A stretch of 11,472 bases of DNA from CAVYPR01 sp052145775 (lineage in GTDB: Bacteria > Actinomycetota > Acidimicrobiia > Acidimicrobiales > RAAP-2): positions 1-11,472 of the forward strand of contig JBKQNY010000179.1 of assembly GCA_052145775.1 (NCBI GenBank). The letters run 5' to 3'. Positions 1 through 7,130 of this stretch are shown here, one piece after another. Within the stretch, counting starts at the first letter, position 1. Each line of letters starts with the position of its first letter. A program made the position numbers and the translations under genes. A model generated the notes under the pieces. It worked only from the letters and a program-made list of their open reading frames with translations. It had not been told where the DNA came from and did not search any database.

Positions 1-720
1 CCCGACCGCCTCGACGTGGTGGCCCTGGTGCGCGGCGGGGGATCGCGGGCCGACTTGGCCGCGTTCGACGCCGAACCCGTCGCCCGGGCCGTGGCCACGT
101 CCGCGATCCCGGTGTGGACGGGCATCGGTCACACCGGCGACGAGTCGGTGGCCGACCTGGTGGCCAACCGCAGCTGCATCACCCCGACCGAGTGCGGTCG
201 CGAGCTGGCCCTGCGGGTGGGCGAGTGGTGGGAGGCTCGGGTGGCCGCGCCGGCCGACGTTCTACGGCGCCGGGCCGGCGAGGCCTTGGCGGCCGCCGCC
301 GAGCGGGACCACGGCGCTCGGGTTCGGCTGGCCGTGACGACCCGGCACCTGCTCTCGGCCCAGGCCGACCGCCTGCGCGCCCAGGCGCGGGCGACCTCCC
401 GCCTCGCCCCCCTGGTGGTCGGCGACGGCCGGTCGAAGGTGGCCGAGCGGGCCTCGCGCCTCGTGCCGCTCGCGCTTGGCCACCTCGGGCGCGCCGACGA
501 TCGCACGGAAGGCTGGCGCCGGCTCCTCGCCGCCTACGACGTTGACCGCCAGCTCGAGCGCGGCTACACCCTTACCCTCGACGACCAGGGACGGGTGGTG
601 CGCACCGTGGCCGACGTGGCGACGGGAACGGCCCTCACCACGAGGTTCTCCGACGGCACCGCTCGCTCGCTGGTTGAGTCGGTCGTCGCCGGATCCGGCG
701 ACAGGAAAGGCGAGGCGTGA
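1..720 (+). CDS. xseA: Exodeoxyribonuclease VII large subunit, 3' part (5' end outside window)
   Basis: Catalytic subunit of exonuclease VII, a cytoplasmic enzyme that degrades single-stranded DNA to oligonucleotides during repair. The frame is open from base 1, so 239 C-terminal residues are visible and the N-terminal OB-fold DNA-binding domain lies upstream. The family signature RGGGS is at fragment residues 11-15, followed by the FDAEPVARA region. The GHxxD motif is present as GHTGD, with His44 and Asp47 kept where most homologues read GHExD. Next comes VADLVANRSCITPTE, which aligns with the usual ADFVADLRAPTP block but differs in the middle. An Arg/Ala-rich helical region follows, then the typical C-terminal LERGYTL and FSDG motifs. 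The stop at 718-720 overlaps the xseB start, which supports subunit co-expression. Family assignment is firm. Confidence 0.95.
   Translation, partial: PDRLDVVALVRGGGSRADLAAFDAEPVARAVATSAIPVWTGIGHTGDESVADLVANRSCITPTECGRELALRVGEWWEARVAAPADVLRRRAGEALAAAAERDHGARVRLAVTTRHLLSAQADRLRAQARATSRLAPLVVGDGRSKVAERASRLVPLALGHLGRADDRTEGWRRLLAAYDVDRQLERGYTLTLDDQGRVVRTVADVATGTALTTRFSDGTARSLVESVVAGSGDRKGEA
703..710 (+). promoter_or_regulatory. Shine-Dalgarno-like site for xseB
   Basis: The purine run AGGAAAGG lies inside the end of xseA, 6 bases before GTG 717 and 9 bases before ATG 720. It is the clearest ribosome-binding-like site in this GC-rich window. It fits either of the tandem start codons, so it does not settle the start. 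Confidence 0.45.
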
Positions 721-1094
721 TGGCACAAAAGGGCGTGACCGGACAGGCCCGTGACGAGTCCCCGGTGGAGGAGCTCAGCTACACCGAGGCCAGCCGGGAG
801 CTCGACGAGATCGTGGCCTTCTTCGAGGGGCGCGACGTCGACGTCGACCAGCTGGTTGCGCGCTTGGAGCGCGCCACGGCCATCGTCGACGAACTGGACC
901 GGCGGCTGCGCCGGACCCGGGCACAGGTGGAGGAGCTTGTTCCCCGCCTGACCGCAGTGGCCGGCGGCACCGATGAGGAGCTCACCGAGGAGCTCGAGGA
1001 GGAAGAGGAGCTCGAGGAGGCCGACCGGCTGGCCGAGGAGCTCGGCGAGGCGGTGCAGGAGGAGAGCACCGGCCAGTCCCAGGGTCTGTTCTGA
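720..1094 (+). CDS. xseB: Exodeoxyribonuclease VII small subunit with long acidic C-terminal tail
   Basis: Small, helical subunit that binds XseA to form exonuclease VII. The family core spans residues 19-75: LSYTEASRELDEIV, then DVDVDQLVARLERA and a helix ending in QVEEL, matching the usual pattern of a short two-helix subunit. The protein is 124 residues, whereas family members are usually about 60-85. The extra length is a tail from about residue 85 with 18 acidic residues among positions 85-115. ATG 720 overlaps the xseA stop (TGATG). A GTG directly before it at 717 would add one residue and is an equally possible start. The stop overlaps the ATG of the next gene, so translation is probably coupled on both sides. 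Confidence 0.93.
   Translation: MAQKGVTGQARDESPVEELSYTEASRELDEIVAFFEGRDVDVDQLVARLERATAIVDELDRRLRRTRAQVEELVPRLTAVAGGTDEELTEELEEEEELEEADRLAEELGEAVQEESTGQSQGLF
975..1043 (+). repeat. Four copies of GAGGAGCTC within the xseB acidic tail
   Basis: The 9-mer GAGGAGCTC occurs at 975-983, 987-995, 1005-1013 and 1035-1043, always in the reading frame coding Glu-Glu-Leu. A further copy lies earlier in the gene at 768-776. The array encodes the Glu-rich tail. It could have grown by local duplication, or simply reflect strong codon preference for GAG and CTC in a Glu/Leu-rich helix. Confidence 0.6.
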
Positions 1095-1828
1095 TGGCCC
1101 CCGACCGGGTGGCCGGTGACAGCCGTCTCTACTTCCGCCAGCTGCTCTCGGGACGGGACTTCGCCCACGGCGACCCCCTGGCCCGCCAGATGGTCAACTT
1201 CGTCTACGCCGTGGGCGACCGCGAGACCGGCGAGGCGCTCCTGGTCGACCCCGCCTACGCCGTGGGCGAGCTGCTCGACGCCTTGGCCGCCGACGGGATG
1301 TCCTGCGTGGGGATCCTCGGCACCCACTACCACCCGGACCACCTCGGGGGGTCGATGGCCGGCTTCTCGATCGAGGGGGTGGCCTCGCTCCTCGAGCGCG
1401 TCTCGGTCCCGGTCCACGTCCAGCGCGACGAGGTGCCCTGGGTCGAGCGGGCCACCGGGGTCACGGCCGACCACCTCGTGCCCCACGACAGCGGGGACGT
1501 GGTCGAGGTGGGGGCGGTGCGCGTCGAGCTGCTTCACACTCCCGGTCACACGCCGGGCAGCCAGTGCTTCATGGTCGACGGGCGGCTTGTCTCGGGCGAC
1601 ACCCTGTTCCTCGAGGGCTGCGGCCGGACCGACCTGCCGGGCAGCGACCCCGAGGCCATGTACGAGTCGCTCACGACCCGCCTGGCGCGCGTCCCCGACG
1701 ACACGATCATCTTCCCCGGCCACCTCTACTCGGCCGAGCCATCGGCGTCGATGGGGGAGACCCGTCGCACCAACTTCGTCTTCCGACCCCGGTCGGCCGC
1801 CGAGTGGCTGGCCGTCTTCGGGGGGTGA
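1094..1828 (+). CDS. Metallo-beta-lactamase-fold hydrolase (glyoxalase II/ETHE1-like)
   Basis: A 244-residue soluble protein of the metallo-beta-lactamase superfamily. It has the metal-binding signature THYHPDH, with His78, His80, Asp82 and His83. The other expected ligands are His152 in HTPGHTPGS, Asp169 in SGDTLF and His210 in FPGHLYS, so a dinuclear metal site appears complete. The block CGRTDLPGSDPEAMYESL and the overall length match the glyoxalase II / persulfide dioxygenase-like branch, which hydrolyses thioesters or oxidises persulfides. The exact substrate cannot be read from the sequence. No signal peptide is seen. The start ATG overlaps the xseB stop (TGATG), with AGGG nine bases upstream. 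A ferredoxin reductase gene follows after 7 bases, so a redox or sulfur-related role is possible but inferred only from context. Confidence 0.88.
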   Translation: MAPDRVAGDSRLYFRQLLSGRDFAHGDPLARQMVNFVYAVGDRETGEALLVDPAYAVGELLDALAADGMSCVGILGTHYHPDHLGGSMAGFSIEGVASLLERVSVPVHVQRDEVPWVERATGVTADHLVPHDSGDVVEVGAVRVELLHTPGHTPGSQCFMVDGRLVSGDTLFLEGCGRTDLPGSDPEAMYESLTTRLARVPDDTIIFPGHLYSAEPSASMGETRRTNFVFRPRSAAEWLAVFGG

Positions 1829-1835
1829 GCCAGGC

Positions 1836-3101
1836 GTGAGCGCCGCCGACGCCGATCCCGCGGGCCCCCTCCCCGTCGACGGCACGGTGGTGGTGGTCGG
1901 CGGGTCGCTGGCCGGGCTGCGGGCGGTCCAGGGGCTGCGCGAGGGTGGGTTCAGCGGACGGATCGTCCTGGTGGGCGAGGAGCTCCACTACCCCTACGAC
2001 CGCCCGCCCCTCTCCAAGCAGGTGTTGGCCGGTGACTGGCCTCCCGAGCGGGCCGTGCTGGCCGACCATCACAAGCTGCACGACTTGGGGGTCGAGGAAC
2101 GGCTGGGGCGGAGGGCGACGTCGCTCGACGCCGGGTCCCGGAGGGTCACGGTCGACGACGGCGACGAGCTCTCGGCCGACGGCGTGGTGGTGGCCACCGG
2201 GGCCCGTCCCCGGCGCCTCCCCGGCACCGAGTCGGCGCCCTGGGTGAGGGTGCTGCGCACGCTCGACGACTGCGAGGCCCTCCGAGCGCAGGTGCTCGCC
2301 GCCGGGCCGGGGTGCCTGGTCGTGGTGGTCGGGGCCGGCTTCATCGGCTCGGAGGTTGCGTCGACCTGCCTGGGCCTCGAGTGCCGCGTCACGGTGGTCG
2401 AGACCCTGGCCACCCCGCTCGTCCCGGCCCTGGGCGAGCAGGTCGGTGCGGCCCTCGGATCGCTCCACATCCGCCACGGCGTCGACCTGCGCACCGGCGT
2501 CGGGGTCGACGGCGTCAGGCCCGAGGGCGGCGGGGCGCCCGCCCGGGTGGTGCTCTCCGACGGCTCCGAGCTCCCGGCCGACGTGGTCGTGGTGGGCATC
2601 GGGGTCGTCCCCAACACCGAGTGGCTGGAGGGGTCCGGTCTCGAGGTCGACAACGGGGTGGTGTGCGACTCCTCCCTCTTCGCTGCCGACGGGGTGGTGG
2701 CCGCCGGCGACCTCGCCCGCTGGGTCTGGCCCCGTCACGGGGCGATGGAGCCGACCCGCATCGAGCACTGGGAGGTGGCGGCCCAGATGGGAGAGGCGGC
2801 GGCGGCGTCGCTGCTGGCCGGCCGGCGCGCCGCCCCGGCGTTCGACCCCGTCCCCTACTTCTGGTCGGACCAGTACGGGCTGCGGGTCCAGATGCTGGGC
2901 AGGCCCGCGCCCAGCGACGAGGTGGCCGTGGTCGACGGCGCGCTCGACGCCGACGACGGCAAGTTCGTCGCCCTCTACGGCCGCGGCGGCCGTCTGACCG
3001 CGGCGCTGGCCGTCAGCCGCCCCCGCCAGCTGATGGGCTACCGGCCGCTGCTGGTTGCCGGGGCGAGCTTTGATGAGGCGCTGTCCCTCCACCGGGACTG
3101 A
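1836..3101 (+). CDS. FAD-dependent NAD(P)H:ferredoxin reductase (putidaredoxin/rhodocoxin reductase type)
   Basis: A 421-residue flavoprotein expected to pass electrons from NAD(P)H to a small ferredoxin that feeds an oxygenase or P450. The FAD-binding Rossmann loop is GGSLAG (residues 22-27), in the VVVGGSLAGLRA form common in actinobacterial members. RPPLSK follows at 56-61, the second nucleotide-binding loop GAGFIG is at 166-171, and the FAD-contacting AAGD is at 289-292. The C-terminal domain (EHWEVAAQMGEAA, then VPYFWSDQYGLRVQMLG) is the reductase C-terminal domain of this family. There is no redox-active CxxxxC pair, so it is not a disulfide reductase. GTG 1836 leaves a short 17-residue leader before the first strand; the ribosome site is weak. 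No ferredoxin or oxygenase gene is in the window. Its last 89 bases overlap the convergent gene. Confidence 0.9.
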   Translation: MSAADADPAGPLPVDGTVVVVGGSLAGLRAVQGLREGGFSGRIVLVGEELHYPYDRPPLSKQVLAGDWPPERAVLADHHKLHDLGVEERLGRRATSLDAGSRRVTVDDGDELSADGVVVATGARPRRLPGTESAPWVRVLRTLDDCEALRAQVLAAGPGCLVVVVGAGFIGSEVASTCLGLECRVTVVETLATPLVPALGEQVGAALGSLHIRHGVDLRTGVGVDGVRPEGGGAPARVVLSDGSELPADVVVVGIGVVPNTEWLEGSGLEVDNGVVCDSSLFAADGVVAAGDLARWVWPRHGAMEPTRIEHWEVAAQMGEAAAASLLAGRRAAPAFDPVPYFWSDQYGLRVQMLGRPAPSDEVAVVDGALDADDGKFVALYGRGGRLTAALAVSRPRQLMGYRPLLVAGASFDEALSLHRD

Positions 3102-5202
3102 CGCCCCCGACCCCACGGCCCGGGGATCTCAGCCGCAGCCGCCGCGCCTTGCGGCGCAGCCGCCGGGCGGCGCGGCGCAGCTCGCGCCCGGTGCGCGGGT
3201 CGGGAGCGCCGTCGCCGTAGGCGGCGCGCTCGGCCAGGGCGGCCAGCGTGCGGGCGTCGGGGTCCGGCGGCCCGTCGGGCGGGGGCCACAGGGCGTCGAT
3301 GCGGGCGGCCAGCGCGGTGAGGGTCTCCCCGGGCTCCACCGCCAGGCCGGCGCGCCTCGCCGCCTCCTCCAGCTCGGCGGTGATGGACCCCGCCCAGGTG
3401 GCGGGGCGCCGGCGCCGGCGCCGGACCACGAGCACGACCAGAGCGGCGGCCGCCACGCCGCCCGCCACCGGGACCATCGGGACCCTGGCCAGCGCGTCGC
3501 GCAGGTCGTGGGTGAGGACCGAGGCCGGGCTGGGGTTGGCCAGGGGGACGACGGCGGTCGGGTCGAAGCTCTGCCACCCGTAGCCGGGGAACCAGACCTG
3601 GACCCAGGCGTGGGCGTCCTGAGCCTGGACGTCGTACAGATCGGTCAGCGGGTCGTAGGGACCGGGCACGTAGCCGGTGGCCTCGCGGGCCGGGATGCCG
3701 AGGGTGCGCAGCATCACGGCGAGTGAGGTGCTGATCTGCTCGCAGTAGCCGCGCCGGGAGCCGAAGAGGAACTGCTCGACCGTGTCCTGGCCGGGCGAGA
3801 GCGGCGGGATGTCCAACGTGTAGCGGGTGTGGGTCCCCATCCAGTCCTCGAGGGCCAGGATCTTGCCGTAGGTGGTGGGGGCGTGGGCGGTGATGCGGCG
3901 GGCCAGCGCGGCCACCCGGGGGTAGGGGTGGGGGAGCTGGAGGAACCTCGCCTTCTCCGGCGGGGAAAGCGAGGCGCCGGCCCCGATGGCCGGTGCGGGC
4001 GCCTCGAGCTCGGCCGGGGTGGCGGTGTTCACGACCGAGAGCACGGTGTAGACCGACCCCGGACCCAACGAGGTGCCCGAGCGCAGTGTGCCGTACGGGC
4101 TCAGGTAGAGGTGCCGGGCGGGAAACCACACCTCGGCGGCGTTGGCCGCGTGGAAGATGAGGTTGGGCCCAGATTGGACGAGGTAGAAGGTCTGATAGTC
4201 GGCGGTTCCCCGGTCCACCTCGCCCACCGGGGTGGACACCAGGAAGGGGAACCGTGTGTTGAGTTGCCGCCAGGATGAGAGCCTGCCCGGCGGCGGGGTG
4301 GCGTCCCACGATTGGCCCGTCCAACGGTTGAAGGTCTCGGCGATCCAGAAGGTGGGTCGGTCGGCGCGCACCCGGAAGACGACCTGGGTACCGAGGCTCG
4401 CCCGCACGGCGGTGTCGAGGGGGCCGGCGAAGCCGAGGAAGCCGCCGATCCCGGTTCGTCCCTGCGGCGCGGCGGCGTGGACGGGCTCGCTGCCCTTTGG
4501 CCCGCCGCCCACCAGCGAGGCCGCCTGGCTGAGGGGCAGGTCGTCGGCGATGGACGAGGGCAGGATGAAGTTGGAGTCGGTGTGGGGGGCGGGCAGTCCG
4601 GCGACGACGAGCACGGCCACCGCCACCGCGCAGAGCGTGGCCGACACCGCCGCCACAGGCCTGATTCGTGACCCGCCCGACTGTGACCCCCACATCGCCA
4701 GGAGGCCCACGAGCCCGAACCCGCCCCAGACCACCACGTAGAGGCCGAAGACGTCGTCGATCGACTGGGCGGCGGCCACGGCCATGAGCGTGGCCGAGCC
4801 GGCCAGGGAGAACCCGAGGTCGCGGCGGCACGGGACGTCGAAGGCGTGGGTCACCTGGATGATGGTGAACAGGACGGCCAGGGGCCCCTCCACCGAGCCC
4901 AGGTCGCCGGTGCTGGCCTGGGCCGAGACGGTGAGGAAGAACCAGACGAAGGCGATCACGACGGCCAGGGCCAGCACGAGCTTGAGGAACCGGACCGGCC
5001 GGGCCCGGCGGCGGTAGGAGAAGGCGTTGCCCAGGATCACGAGCACAATCGACAACCACGACACCGTGGCCGACAGTTCGCCCGCCGCCCAGCAGGCGAC
5101 GATGGAGGTGACCACCGCGCCGGTCGCGGCCACCCGCAGGAGCACCGAGTGCTCCGGAGCCCCGGGGCGGTTTGCCTGGCGGACCGCCTCCACGACGTTC
5201 AC
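3013..5202 (-). CDS. Membrane transglutaminase-like protein (TgpA/DUF3488 type)
   Basis: A 729-residue membrane protein. The N-terminal part has about seven hydrophobic segments (roughly 20-43, 47-63, 70-92, 104-121, 129-148, 151-171, 180-203), as in DUF3488. A large extracytoplasmic region with a transglutaminase-like papain fold follows. The catalytic triad is visible: Cys487 in GYCEQ, His531 in DAHAW and Asp547 in SFDPT. Another membrane segment (574-593) precedes an Arg run and a cytoplasmic DUF4129-like tail. Such proteins sit with MoxR and DUF58 genes; their substrate is generally unknown and may be cell-envelope proteins. GTG 5202 overlaps the DUF58 stop as GTGA. The open frame extends far upstream, but that part is antisense-like, low-complexity sequence covering the DUF58 gene. 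The last 29 or so residues are Gly/Pro/Ser-rich and overlap the convergent reductase gene. Confidence 0.9.
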   Translation of the reverse strand: MNVVEAVRQANRPGAPEHSVLLRVAATGAVVTSIVACWAAGELSATVSWLSIVLVILGNAFSYRRRARPVRFLKLVLALAVVIAFVWFFLTVSAQASTGDLGSVEGPLAVLFTIIQVTHAFDVPCRRDLGFSLAGSATLMAVAAAQSIDDVFGLYVVVWGGFGLVGLLAMWGSQSGGSRIRPVAAVSATLCAVAVAVLVVAGLPAPHTDSNFILPSSIADDLPLSQAASLVGGGPKGSEPVHAAAPQGRTGIGGFLGFAGPLDTAVRASLGTQVVFRVRADRPTFWIAETFNRWTGQSWDATPPPGRLSSWRQLNTRFPFLVSTPVGEVDRGTADYQTFYLVQSGPNLIFHAANAAEVWFPARHLYLSPYGTLRSGTSLGPGSVYTVLSVVNTATPAELEAPAPAIGAGASLSPPEKARFLQLPHPYPRVAALARRITAHAPTTYGKILALEDWMGTHTRYTLDIPPLSPGQDTVEQFLFGSRRGYCEQISTSLAVMLRTLGIPAREATGYVPGPYDPLTDLYDVQAQDAHAWVQVWFPGYGWQSFDPTAVVPLANPSPASVLTHDLRDALARVPMVPVAGGVAAAALVVLVVRRRRRRPATWAGSITAELEEAARRAGLAVEPGETLTALAARIDALWPPPDGPPDPDARTLAALAERAAYGDGAPDPRTGRELRRAARRLRRKARRLRLRSPGRGVGGVSPGGGTAPHQSSPRQPAAAGSPSAGGGG

Positions 5203-6152
5203 CGCTTCCCGCCCCCGTCGCCGCGTTGGGGGAGCGCCCGGGCCAGGCGCCGGCCGGCGTCGGCCATGCCCGAGACGGGGCGATGCACCTCGCCGTGGGG
5301 TTCGGCGGTCACCAGCACCACCGAATGGCCGGCGGCCAGCTGGGCGCCGACTTCGGCGAGCGCCCGGCTGGCCTGCTCGTCGGCCAGATCGGGGTCGTCG
5401 GCGAGGAGCGCCCAGACGGTCACCGGCTGGGCGGCCGGCCCCTCCATCTCGCGCACCATGAGGGTGCCCGCGTGCGCGGTGGCCCGCCAGTGAACCCAGC
5501 TGCGCAGGTCGCCCGGCCGGTAGTCGCGCACCCCGCGGGGCTCGCCCACTCGGCGGTGCACCAGCCAGGCGTCGCTGCCGGTGTCGTCGCCCCGGTCCCG
5601 TTCGGCCGCCATGGCCGCCCCGACCGGCGGGGCCACGCAGAGAGGACGGCGGAGGGGGACCGTGACCCGCTTCGTCCACCACAGCAGGCCGAACGGTGCC
5701 GCGCTGGCCAGCTCGACCACGCAGGTGGAGCGCTCGCCCCGGTGCGCCGGGATCACCTCGAGCGTGCACCTCTTGGCGTCGCCGGTGCCCCGGGCCGGGC
5801 CAGGGGGGTCGACGGCGCGTACCACGAGCGGGGTGGAGGTGGCCACCGTGAGCTCCACCGCGGATCCGGCCACCGCGTCGGCGGGGTTCTCGGCGATCGA
5901 GCACCGTGCCCGCCGGAGGAAGACGGCCGGACCGAGCAGCCCCACCACGACGCAGCCGGCGAGCAGGGCGCCCAGCGCCTGCACCCAGCCTGAACCGCTG
6001 GAGTGGGCCACGCCGAACCAGGCCGCCACGGCCAGCACCGTCCCCAGGACAGGACCCGCGGCCCGGCGGGGACGGGGGAACGCCTCTTTGCGGGAGCGCG
6101 GCTGCTTGCCGGCCCCCCTGGCGGTGCTGCCCGGGGGACCGCCGTCGCTCAC
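5199..6152 (-). CDS. DUF58 domain protein, membrane-anchored
   Basis: A 317-residue protein with two hydrophobic segments near the N-terminus (about 30-50 and 56-79) after a basic, Pro/Gly-rich cytoplasmic leader. The DUF58 signature lies at about residues 200-230: VRDYRPGD with Tyr211, Gly214 and Asp215, then WVHWRATA and LMVREME. These match the family pattern of a Y-x-P-G-D turn followed by an I/V-x-W helix start. The region after it is the von Willebrand A-like part, but no DxSxS metal site is visible. GTG 6152 overlaps the MoxR stop as GTGA, and the stop overlaps the transglutaminase start the same way. DUF58 proteins are thought to work with MoxR ATPases in assembling or activating membrane or envelope complexes. 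The precise role is unknown. Confidence 0.88.
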   Translation of the reverse strand: MSDGGPPGSTARGAGKQPRSRKEAFPRPRRAAGPVLGTVLAVAAWFGVAHSSGSGWVQALGALLAGCVVVGLLGPAVFLRRARCSIAENPADAVAGSAVELTVATSTPLVVRAVDPPGPARGTGDAKRCTLEVIPAHRGERSTCVVELASAAPFGLLWWTKRVTVPLRRPLCVAPPVGAAMAAERDRGDDTGSDAWLVHRRVGEPRGVRDYRPGDLRSWVHWRATAHAGTLMVREMEGPAAQPVTVWALLADDPDLADEQASRALAEVGAQLAAGHSVVLVTAEPHGEVHRPVSGMADAGRRLARALPQRGDGGGKR

Positions 6153-7117
6153 GGCCTGGGGGCCCCGACGGTGCGCAGCACCTCGTGGACCACCGCCGTC
6201 CCCGCACCCGGCTGGCCGTCGGTCACCAACCGGTGGGCCAGGCTGGGCACGGCCATGGCCTGGACGTCGCCGGGGGAGACGAAGGCGCGGCCGTAGAGGA
6301 GGGCGTGGGCCTGGGCCGAACGGACCAGGGTGATGGAGGCCCGGGGGCTGGCCCCCAGCCGCACGCCCGCCGCCTGGCGGGTGGCGCGGCACAACTGCAC
6401 GGCGTAGGCGGCGACCTCGGCGGCGACCGGCAGGCGGCGGGTGAGGTCGATGACCCGACGCCAGTCGGCCGTCGAACACACCGCCTGCAGTCCCGGGAGC
6501 GCCTCGCGCCCGCCGTGGTGGAGGGTGAGGCTGGTCTCGGTCTCGGCGTCGGGGTAGCCGAGGGGGGTGGAGAGGGCAAACCGGTCGAGCTGGCTCTCGA
6601 CCAGCGGGTAGGTGCCCAGCTGGCCGGTGGGGTTCTGGGTGGCGATGACCATGTGTGGGGAGGGCAGCGGCCAGCTGCGGCCGTCCACCGTGACCTGTTC
6701 CTCCTCCATGGCCTCCAAGAGCGCCGACTGGGTACGGGGGGGCGTGCGATTCAGCTCGTCGAGCAGCAGGACGTGGGCGAAGACGGGCCCTGGTCTGAAC
6801 TCCCAGGTGCCGGTGCTCTGGGAGAACGTCGAGACGCCGGTGACGTCGGTGGGGAGGAGGTCGGGGTGGCCCTGGACCCGCGAGAGCCCCGCTCCCAGCG
6901 ACGCGGCGAGCCCGCGGGCGAGGACGGTCTTGCCCACTCCGGGCACGTCCTCGATGAGTAGGTGGCCGCCGGAGAGGGCGGCCACCACGGCCACGGTGAC
7001 CGCCGAGGGCACCCCGAGCAGCACGTGGCGGAGGTTGGCGTGCAGGGCGCGCGCCACCTGTACGTAGATCGACGGGACCGCGGCTCCCCGAGCGCGCTGC
7101 TGCTCGGTCGTGGTCAC
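6149..7117 (-). CDS. MoxR-family AAA+ ATPase
   Basis: A 322-residue cytoplasmic AAA+ ATPase. Walker A is EDVPGVGKT (Gly60-Thr64), Walker B is LLLDELNR (Asp120, Glu121), and sensor 1 is ATQNP (Asn162). The MoxR hallmark DLLPTDVTG lies between Walker A and B, and EAMEEEQVTVDG follows Walker B. The C-terminal helical lid includes GASPRAS and the ALLYGRAFVSPGDVQA stretch. MoxR proteins act as chaperone-like ATPases that help mature partner complexes, often with DUF58/von Willebrand A proteins encoded next door, as here. GTG 7117 was chosen because it lies 13 bases after the stop of the preceding kinase gene, with a G-run before it. Earlier in-frame starts would run into the kinase gene. The stop overlaps the DUF58 start. 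Confidence 0.93.
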   Translation of the reverse strand: MTTTEQQRARGAAVPSIYVQVARALHANLRHVLLGVPSAVTVAVVAALSGGHLLIEDVPGVGKTVLARGLAASLGAGLSRVQGHPDLLPTDVTGVSTFSQSTGTWEFRPGPVFAHVLLLDELNRTPPRTQSALLEAMEEEQVTVDGRSWPLPSPHMVIATQNPTGQLGTYPLVESQLDRFALSTPLGYPDAETETSLTLHHGGREALPGLQAVCSTADWRRVIDLTRRLPVAAEVAAYAVQLCRATRQAAGVRLGASPRASITLVRSAQAHALLYGRAFVSPGDVQAMAVPSLAHRLVTDGQPGAGTAVVHEVLRTVGAPRP

Positions 7118-7130
7118 GGTGGGCCCCCCA

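Noticed and set aside
779..1885. Minus-strand frame antisense to xseB and the metallo-hydrolase, including a poly-Ser run
   Set aside because: The Ser run is the antisense reading of the Glu-rich xseB tail, and no domain is recognisable.
1707..3116. Long minus-strand open frame (469 residues) antisense to the ferredoxin reductase
   Set aside because: It has no family motif, is rich in Gly/Pro/Arg/His, and mirrors a clearly real plus-strand gene. Such frames are expected where third codon positions are nearly all G or C.
3125..3190. GC-rich inverted repeats that could form a terminator hairpin between the converging genes
   Set aside because: They lie inside the Arg-rich coding region of the transglutaminase-like gene, have no T-tract, and are explained by repeated Arg/Ala codons.
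5203..6207. N-terminal extension of the transglutaminase-like frame
   Set aside because: It is low-complexity Arg/Gly/Pro sequence fully covering the DUF58 gene. The GTG at 5202, in a GTGA overlap and just before the first membrane segment, is a far better start.
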